This document shows, one piece after another, positions 58,257-64,000 of a stretch of DNA of 64,000 bases. The DNA is from JAMXLG01 sp963765935 (GTDB lineage: Bacteria > Vulcanimicrobiota > Vulcanimicrobiia > Vulcanimicrobiales > Vulcanimicrobiaceae), in assembly GCA_963765935.1 (NCBI GenBank), contig CAVXXX010000001.1:1116001-1180000 (forward strand), written 5' to 3'. The notes beneath the pieces were generated by a model. That model was not told the DNA's origin. It saw nothing but the letters and a program-made list of their open reading frames with translations, and ran no database searches. Within the stretch, counting starts at the first letter, position 1. The number at the start of each line of letters is the position of its first letter. The position numbers and the translations under genes are program-made.

Positions 58257-58973
58257 ATGTCGATCTACGCCCGTTCAGCTGCCTATTACGATGCGATTCA
58301 AACTGCGCGCGGAAAGGACTATGCGCGCGAAGCGAACGTGATTCACGAGATGATCGAAACGCATAAGCACTCCGACGGCCGCGTCTTGCTCGACGTCGGA
58401 TGCGGAACGGCTCGCCATATCGAGCAGCTGCAGCAATGGTATGAATGCGAGGGCCTCGACGTGGATCGCGCGATGCTGGCAATCGCCCAAGCGCGGGTCC
58501 CGAAGGCGAACTTTCACTGTCAGGACATGATCGGGTTCAATCTCGATCGCCGCTTCGATGGGATCGTCTCGCTCTTCGGCTCCATCGGGTATGTCCCGAA
58601 CGTTCGTCTTCTGGAGCAGACAATCGAGACGTTCTATCGTCACCTCAAGCCGGGCGGGGTCGCAATCATCGAGCCGTGGTTACGCCCCGGCGATTGGAAG
58701 GATGGCCTCGTCGACGCGCGCTTCGCGGATGAGCCGGACCTCAAGGTCGCGCGGATGAGCGTCAGCCGGCGCGACGGCAACGCCTCGATTCTGCACTACA
58801 ATTATATGGTTGCCGCGCGCGACGGCGTCCGGACCTTCAACGAACCGCACCGCCTGATGCTCTTCACGGACGACGAGTACCGCAATGCCTTTGCCAAGGC
58901 GCGCTTCAGGCTCGAGTACGACGTCCACGGACTTACCGGACGTGGCCTCTACATCGGCACCCGCATGGTTTAA
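58257..58973 (+). CDS. Class I SAM-dependent methyltransferase
   Basis: 238 residues of the Rossmann-fold methyltransferases. Motif I is LLDVGCGTARHIEQL, and GLDVDRAMLAIAQAR and FHCQDMIGFNL follow. The C-terminal part (EPWLRPGDWKDG, FNEPHRLMLFTDDEYRNAF) recalls N,N-dimethyltransferases acting on amino sugars (DesVI/TylM1-like). That link is by resemblance. ATG 58257 follows GAGG. Neighbouring genes give no pathway context. Confidence 0.88.
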   Translation: MSIYARSAAYYDAIQTARGKDYAREANVIHEMIETHKHSDGRVLLDVGCGTARHIEQLQQWYECEGLDVDRAMLAIAQARVPKANFHCQDMIGFNLDRRFDGIVSLFGSIGYVPNVRLLEQTIETFYRHLKPGGVAIIEPWLRPGDWKDGLVDARFADEPDLKVARMSVSRRDGNASILHYNYMVAARDGVRTFNEPHRLMLFTDDEYRNAFAKARFRLEYDVHGLTGRGLYIGTRMV

Positions 58974-59033
58974 CCCGATCTAGCCGCCGTTTACCAGGTG
59001 AAGGCGCCTTAATAACGGTATTTCGCAGCCTTA

Positions 59034-60555
59034 ATGCTGCTACAACGAGTTAAACCGCTCTCGCGTCTCCTCGCCGAGACCGAAGTTCAAGAACACAGTC
59101 TCAAGAAGACGCTCGGACCGGGGTCGCTGATTGCTATGGGCATCGGCGCTATTATAGGAACGGGCATCTTCGTTCTTACCGGCGTCGCTTCGGCCCGATA
59201 TACGGGGCCGTCGTTGACGATCTCGTTTATTATCGCGGGTATTGTCAGCGCGTTCGCTGCGCTCTGCTATTCAGAAGTCGCGAGCCGCGTGCCGATTGCC
59301 GGAAGCGCGTACACCTTCGCCTACGCGTCGCTCGGTGAATTCATCGCATGGATCATCGGTTGGGACCTCGTGCTCGAGTATGCGCTCGGTGCAGCAACAG
59401 TCAGCGTCGGCTGGTCGGGTTACTTCTTCACCGTGGTGAAAAATATCACCGGCATCCAAATACCGACGGCATTCATGCACAATCCCTGGGACACGGGGCC
59501 TATGGGTGAACCGTTGCACGGCATTATGAATCTGCCGGCATTCTGCATTATTCTGTTGATCGGAGTCTTGCTCTATCGCGGAACGCGCGAATCGGCGGTC
59601 GTCAACAACGTCATCGTGACGATTAAAGTCTGCATCGTCCTATTCTTTATCGCGATCGGCGTCGGTCACGTGAACACCGCGAACTGGACGCCGTACTTCC
59701 CATACACTCTCGGCGGTACGTTCTTCGGCGCATTCTTCGTCTTCTTCGCCTACATCGGGTTCGATGCGGTCTCGACGGCGGCCGAAGAGTCGGTCAATCC
59801 GAAGAAAGACATGCCGATCGGCATCATCGGCAGCCTCGCGATCTGCACCGTGCTCTACATCATCGTGGCCGCGATTCTCACCGGCATGGTTCCCTACACG
59901 CACCTCAACGTGCCGCAGCCCGTTGCGTATGCTGTCGACCAGATCGGAATGGGGTGGGCGAGTGCACTCATCGCACTCGGTGCGATTGCGGGTCTTACCA
60001 CGGTGCTCCTCGTCATGATGTTCGGACAAACCCGCGTCTTCTTCGCCATGTCGCGCGACGGATTGCTTCCGTCGTTCTTCTCGAAGGTGCATCCGAAGTT
60101 TCGCACACCGGCGGTCACGACGGTCATCTTTACGCTCGTTATCGCGACTGCCGGTTCGCTGACGCCAATCGGCATCCTCGGCCAGCTGACGAACATGGGT
60201 ACACTCTTCGCGTTCGTGCTCGTCTCGATATCGTTACCGATCCTTCGCAAGAAGTATCCGACGACGCAAGGCTACGAAGTTCCCGGCGGTCCCATGCTCA
60301 TTCCGGTGATCTCCGCGATTCTTTCCGGCCTTCTGCTGCTCGCGCCGATATGGTCGCCGCTGCTCGCAAAAGTCGCTGGGACTCGAAATCGGCGTGCAAT
60401 ACGTCTGGGGTATCCCGTTGCCGATCTTTGGCTTCATCGTGTGGCTGCTGATCGGCCTGTGCATCTACTTCCTCTACAGCCGCAAGAGCAGCATCGTGGG
60501 CAAGGAAGAAGCAGCTGCAGCCGCAGGAGCGCGTGCAACGTCCAGCGCGAGCTGA
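59034..60555 (+). pseudogene. APC-family amino-acid permease with one frameshift
   Basis: About 506 residues once corrected, twelve helices, cationic-amino-acid-type APC permease. Visible parts are LGPGSLIAMGIGAIIGTGIF, YSEVASRVPIAGSAYTFAYA and FVFFAYIGFDAVSTAAEESV. The frame breaks near 60370 in a run of four A. After that, the +1 frame reads SLGLEIGVQYVWGIPLP, then a final helix WLLIGLCIYFLYSRKSS and a stop at 60553-60555. Without the shift the reading continues to 60854 in an Arg-rich frame. Removing one A would restore the gene, so it is a recent mutation or a sequencing error. No SD is seen before ATG 59034. Confidence 0.8.
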
Positions 60556-61306
60556 AGTCCAAGATGCTGTCGTTCGTCGCTCCGCGTTTGCCGAAGCGAC
60601 GAGCACGGTTTGGAGTCGACCGTGGACAATGCCCTGGCACAGCCATGCCGAAGCGCGTCTTGTCGTCGTCTTCAGCGGCTCTTTTCAAGAGCATTGGAAA
60701 CGGGACGTTCTCGAATGCTGCGCGGGAAGTGCGATTTTCCGCCCTCAAGGACAGATACATCGCGAGACGTTTTCTCCTCGCGGCTCATATGTTAGTGTCC
60801 CGGTCCGAAGGACCGACTTTACGGAGCCGCTTTTTACTCGCAGCGATCGCATAGCGACCCTCGCTCGCGCGATGCAGCGCGAACTGCACTGCGCCGACGC
60901 GTTCGCGTCACTTTCAGTCGAAGGCCTCGTGTCACAAATTCTTGCCGAACTCGGGCGCGAGCAGGTGAGGGAGCAGCGGCACGCCCCTTCGTGGGTCGAC
61001 GATCTCTGCGAGTACATCCGCTCGAATACATCGCAAATCGGCTCCCTCGAATCAATGGCTGCAATGGTGGGCCGGCATCCGACGCACGTTGCGCGCGCGT
61101 TTCACGAGCATGTCGGCGCTACCGTTGGTGAATATGCGCGAATGCAGCGGATCCAATTCGCACGGAAACTCTTAGAAACAACAGCCGCTCCGATTGGCGA
61201 AATCAGCGCGCAAGCGGGCTTCTTCGATCAATCGCACTTTAGCCGGTCATTTCGCGCGGCCTTCGGGGTATCGCCGTCCGGCTATCGAAGGTCGCGCTCA
61301 CGCTAA
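60533..61306 (+). CDS. AraC-family transcriptional regulator
   Basis: 257 residues: an N-terminal cupin-like sensor part (MPWHSHAEARLVVVFSGSFQE, AIFRPQGQIHRETF) and a C-terminal AraC DNA-binding domain with two HTH units (SLESMAAMVGRHPTHVARAF and IGEISAQAGFFDQSHFSRSFR, ending FGVSPSGYRR). It probably controls a neighbouring gene such as the permease or aspartyl protease. GTG start at 60533, overlapping the permease end by 23 bp. The effector is unknown. Confidence 0.9.
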   Translation: MQRPARAEVQDAVVRRSAFAEATSTVWSRPWTMPWHSHAEARLVVVFSGSFQEHWKRDVLECCAGSAIFRPQGQIHRETFSPRGSYVSVPVRRTDFTEPLFTRSDRIATLARAMQRELHCADAFASLSVEGLVSQILAELGREQVREQRHAPSWVDDLCEYIRSNTSQIGSLESMAAMVGRHPTHVARAFHEHVGATVGEYARMQRIQFARKLLETTAAPIGEISAQAGFFDQSHFSRSFRAAFGVSPSGYRRSRSR

Positions 61307-61370
61307 TCTGATCCAACTACGCTAGAGCCATCCTAGACGCAGTGAGCTGCGCGCGGCGAGACTTGAAAGC

Positions 61371-63121
61371 ATGCGGTCATTTCAACGCCTATCGCTTATT
61401 GTCGCGGCATTTGTCGTAACGTCGACACGATCAGCCGCGTATGACGCGCCGCCTGTCGATTGCGCGACGCAGGCTATAGCCGCCGTCGAGCTCGCCGGCG
61501 ATGCCGTCGTTGACAATCTGCGAATGCGTTTTCACGAACGCATCGATCTTCGGTCAGGCCGCTACATCCGCGAATGGTCTTCAGCGTCTCACGGAATCAG
61601 TGGCGGCGAGGGATTTGACGGGACGCGATGGTGGACGCGCGACGTCTCGGGTGCCTCGCACGCCTTGAATGCTCCCAGCGCGAAAGCATTGGCAACCACG
61701 GTCGCGTGGCTCAATCGCCAACGATGGTGCACGCGACGCGGAGATGGATCGGTGAGCGTTACACCGCACGAAGGTGCGCCTATCACGTTCGCGGCATCGC
61801 GAGGGCGAATCATTCGAACGGAATTCGCTCTCCCTGAAGATCACGAGATTCAGAGCTTCTCGGACTGGCGTGTCGTCGACGGTATGTGGGTGCCGTTTGC
61901 ACGACGGGTCGATTATCCCGAAGACGATTCCCACGAGACATGGATCGTCACGCACGTTCGAACGTCGCAGACGGCGCCCGAGCAGCGCGTATTTGCATCA
62001 CCGTCGCCGCCGCGCGACTCAGGAACAAACCCTGACGGCACCGTAACGGTTCCGCTTCATATTCTCTACGACAAGCCGCGAATCTCGGTGAAGCTAAACG
62101 GCCGTCGTCCATTTACGTACGTACTCGATTCCGGCGGACACTTTATCGCGACCCCGCCAACTGCACGTATCTCAGGATTGGCTCCAATCGGCTCGGCGAA
62201 CGAAACCGGCGAAGGCACAGCCATTTTGCCCGTTCGCTTCGCGCGCGCGCAGCGCGTCGATATAGGCAACGCCTTCATGAACTCGCAGACCGCGAAGATC
62301 GTGCCCTATTCCGCTGCGCGACTCGAGCGCGCGGCGTTACCCGCGCGACCGGCTGGTTAGGGCTTGAAACATTCGAACGTTTCGCCATCACGATGGATCC
62401 GCGGCGTGAGCTCCTCAGCCTTACGCCGTTCGACCACGCGCCCGCACCCCCGGGACTTCGAGTTCCGATTGTTTTTGACGAGGATGCGCCGCTCGTTTCG
62501 TGCACCATCGACGGCAAACGCGGGCTCTGCATGATCGATACGGGCAACGCCTCCGATACGATTGTCGAAGGTCACTGGGCGGAGCATAACGGCTTGAGCA
62601 AGCGACTCCATCGCGGTCTGTACGTCGGCGACGGAACATGGATGTCGCGGGCGGATATTCGGATTGGATCGCTCGATCTTCCGAACGAGGTGATCGAATA
62701 TTTACCTCCTGCGCCTCGCGGTTCGGAATCGACGACGACGGTAGCGGCGATCCTCAGCGAAGACATCCTTCGGCGATTCGTCCTCACACTCAACTATGAC
62801 GCGGGCGCGGCGTCGTTTTCTCTGATCCCCGGCGCGAAGCCGCGTGCATTCAACAGCACAGGCATCCAAGCGACGAAAGCCCCCGACGGCTATTTCCGCG
62901 TCACATATGTCATCGCGGGATCGCCGGCGGCAGAACACGATGTGAAAATGCGGGACGAGATTCGCATGATGAACGGCGTCGATTTGCGTGCGGTCTCGTC
63001 GCCTGAATTTCGCGCGTGGAACGCTGTGCCCACCGGTTCAACCGTGACTTTTCAAATCCGCGCCACAACTGCCGCCATCCGCCTGGTGAGCATGAAGACG
63101 CGTGATCTTTTAGCGCGCTAA
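61371..63121 (+). pseudogene. Bilobal aspartyl (retropepsin-like) protease with PDZ domain, one frameshift
   Basis: Two adjacent frames (61371-62360 and from before 62393 to 63121) encode consecutive parts of one protein. The first has a signal peptide (SLIVAAFVVTSTRSA), a ligand-type domain, and the first catalytic motif in YVLDSGGHF near residue 253. The second frame, read upstream of its ATG, gives GWLGLETFERFAITMDP, a natural continuation, then the second active-site motif MIDTGNAS and a C-terminal PDZ domain (GSPAAEHDVKMRDEIRMMNG). A single-base loss between about 62325 and 62350 would explain it. Exported protease; substrate unknown. Confidence 0.8.
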
Positions 63122-63192
63122 CGACGCTACCGATGTTCTTCGATGGAATCCTGACGTAGGATCTGCCGCGCGAGTTCGGCGAGCATCGGAAG

Positions 63193-63606
63193 TTACACGC
63201 GAGAGCCGACGATCATCAAGACCAACGCACAAACGAGAAGCACGATGGAAGCCATCGCAAACGGGCGGCCGGCCTGCTGTAAGCGGCCAGTAATCACGCC
63301 GGTAACGACCGCCGCGATGCCGCACAGCGCTCCGATACCGATCAACATCCCGCCGGTGGAGTGCGAAAACGCCGGGTTGAACCCGCCGGAGACGATCCAA
63401 TAGAGCCACAGGCCCGAAAGAATTGTCACCGCACCCGCGGCGCCTAGCGCTGGCGGAACGCGACGGAAGAGCTGCGGCGCAACGGTTTGCGCGGCCTCGG
63501 GGCCGGCAGCGGCGAGAGCGGGCGTCACAACCGCGACCAGCAAAATCGTTGAACCCAACCAGAATGCGGCGGCGAGGACGTGGATTGCCAGTACGACGAT
63601 CATCAT
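63193..63606 (-). CDS. Four-helix membrane protein, CopD-like
   Basis: 137 residues with four hydrophobic helices: IHVLAAAFWLGSTILLVAVV, AVTILSGLWLYWIVSGG, MLIGIGALCGIAAVVTGVI and FAMASIVLLVCALVLMIV. The first helix (HVLAAAFWLG) resembles CopD/DUF2269-type membrane proteins. It follows a TetR-type regulator on the same strand, and its start (two ATGs at 63606 and 63603) abuts a perfect inverted repeat, so it is a likely regulated target. No SD is visible. Confidence 0.65.
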   Translation of the reverse strand: MMIVVLAIHVLAAAFWLGSTILLVAVVTPALAAAGPEAAQTVAPQLFRRVPPALGAAGAVTILSGLWLYWIVSGGFNPAFSHSTGGMLIGIGALCGIAAVVTGVITGRLQQAGRPFAMASIVLLVCALVLMIVGSRV

Positions 63607-63607
63607 A

Positions 63608-63638
63608 AAATTGAATGTACATGCCGTACATTCAATTT
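63608..63638. promoter_or_regulatory. Perfect 13-bp inverted repeat, likely TetR-type operator
   Basis: AAATTGAATGTAC (63608-63620) and GTACATTCAATTT (63626-63638) are exact inverted copies with a 5-nt spacer. The repeat fills the gap between the TetR-type regulator stop and the membrane-protein start on the minus strand. It is AT-rich with no T-tract, so a terminator is unlikely. Size and symmetry fit a dimeric TetR operator. Confidence 0.65.
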
Positions 63639-63639
63639 G

Positions 63640-64000
63640 TCAAGGGATCGCAAAGCCGAGACAGGCCGCTGCCAGCTCCTTGATGCGCGCGGCGATGTGG
63701 CGCTCGCTCAATCCCGCGTTTGCTAGCGCTTGGCACATCGCGAAATTGGTGAGAATATACAGCGCATCGACGTTACGTTGATACGCTCGCGTGCCGCGGA
63801 TCTTCTTCTTCTTGTGCACCCGCTCCATCATCGTGCGAATCGCGTGCAGTCGCCACGCATCACGTTCGGCTGCATGCGATTCCGGATCGAGCTGCGAGAG
63901 TGCGGCGAGTTTTCCCAGCACGTCGGGTTCGGAGAGCCAAAAGTGTACGAACGCGTCGATCAACTTGCCGACGGCGGCAGAAGGATCGCTTGTCTGAAAC
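63640..64000 (-). CDS. TetR-family regulator, C-terminal part (N-terminus beyond window)
   Basis: About 119 residues of an all-helical domain running off the right edge: AFVHFWLSEPDVLGKLAAL, RTMMERVHKKKKI, YILTNFAMCQALANAGLSE and ELAAACLGFAI. This resembles the ligand-binding C-terminal half of TetR-type repressors; the helix-turn-helix would be outside the window. The call is supported by the inverted repeat 2 bp after its stop. Without the N-terminus it stays tentative. Confidence 0.6.
   Translation of the reverse strand, partial: FQTSDPSAAVGKLIDAFVHFWLSEPDVLGKLAALSQLDPESHAAERDAWRLHAIRTMMERVHKKKKIRGTRAYQRNVDALYILTNFAMCQALANAGLSERHIAARIKELAAACLGFAIP

Noticed and set aside
60556..60854. C-terminal extension of the permease past the frameshift
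   Set aside because: The sequence becomes Arg-rich while the +1 frame gives the expected last helix and a nearby stop; the extension is a frameshift artefact.
1..64000. tRNA or rRNA genes, CRISPR arrays, prophage or insertion-sequence genes, biosynthetic gene cluster
   Set aside because: None recognised when reading both strands; the only mobile-looking feature is the small repeat at 7553-7628. Short tRNA-like elements could be missed without a dedicated scan.

Overview
The window is GC-rich bacterial chromosome with gene-dense, mostly housekeeping and envelope content. I see no rRNA, tRNA, CRISPR array, transposase or phage gene. Two TonB-dependent outer-membrane receptors and several lipoproteins point to a diderm cell. 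The caa3-type oxidase, heme A synthesis genes and AcnA point to aerobic respiration. Receptors with carboxypeptidase-like N-terminal domains, secreted S9 and BNR proteins, an orphan EgtD and heavy use of GTG/TTG starts would fit Candidatus Eremiobacterota (WPS-2, Vulcanimicrobiota). That placement is an inference from gene flavour, not a proof.

Layout. 1-4060: a minus-strand operon of VTT membrane protein, RNase D and aconitase (the aconitase runs off the left edge), with a divergent VKOR-like gene. 4051-4385: a strong promoter inside the AT-rich 3' end of the VKOR gene, followed by a short hairpin-rich transcript region. 4386-8582: exported proteins, an RpiB-like isomerase with an altered active site, Nudix and metallo-beta-lactamase-fold hydrolases, a small repeat flanked by a 15-bp direct repeat, and a quinone oxidoreductase. 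8602-18797: two TonB-dependent receptors around a BolA / CGFT-glutaredoxin / rhodanese module, two tandem sphingomyelinase-like phosphoesterases and an EVE protein. 18899-23906: polyphosphate kinase and a divergent four-gene osmoprotectant ABC transporter. 23918-31824: S9 peptidase, EgtD, lytic transglycosylase, a hydroxylase plus glycolipid-synthase pair, an SDR and a ROK kinase. 31939-37691: YkgJ protein, a large BNR-repeat exoprotein, small exported and membrane proteins, ExbD. 37706-42666: threonine dehydratase, lipoprotein, RF3 and GH130 genes on the minus strand. 42750-48972: heme A synthesis (ctaA, ctaB), MFS transporter, AidB-like dehydrogenase. 48987-54417: ECF sigma and anti-sigma, then the caa3 oxidase cluster. 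54497-57723: a tightly overlapping amino-sugar operon containing a miniature ImmA/IrrE-like metallopeptidase. 57796-64000: DUF4870 protein, methyltransferase, an amino-acid permease and an aspartyl protease that each carry a frameshift, an AraC regulator, and a TetR-type regulator next to a perfect 13-bp inverted repeat.

How it fits together. ctaA and ctaB make the heme A that the downstream ctaC-ctaD-ctaE oxidase needs. BolA, monothiol glutaredoxin and sulfurtransferase form a plausible iron-sulfur/sulfur-handling unit. NanE and a BadF-type kinase, co-transcribed with an FAD oxidoreductase, suggest N-acetylmannosamine/N-acetylglucosamine use. The hydroxylase and MGDG-synthase-like glycosyltransferase look like a lipid-modification pair. 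Many operonic junctions use 4-bp GTGA, ATGA or TTGA overlaps, implying translational coupling.
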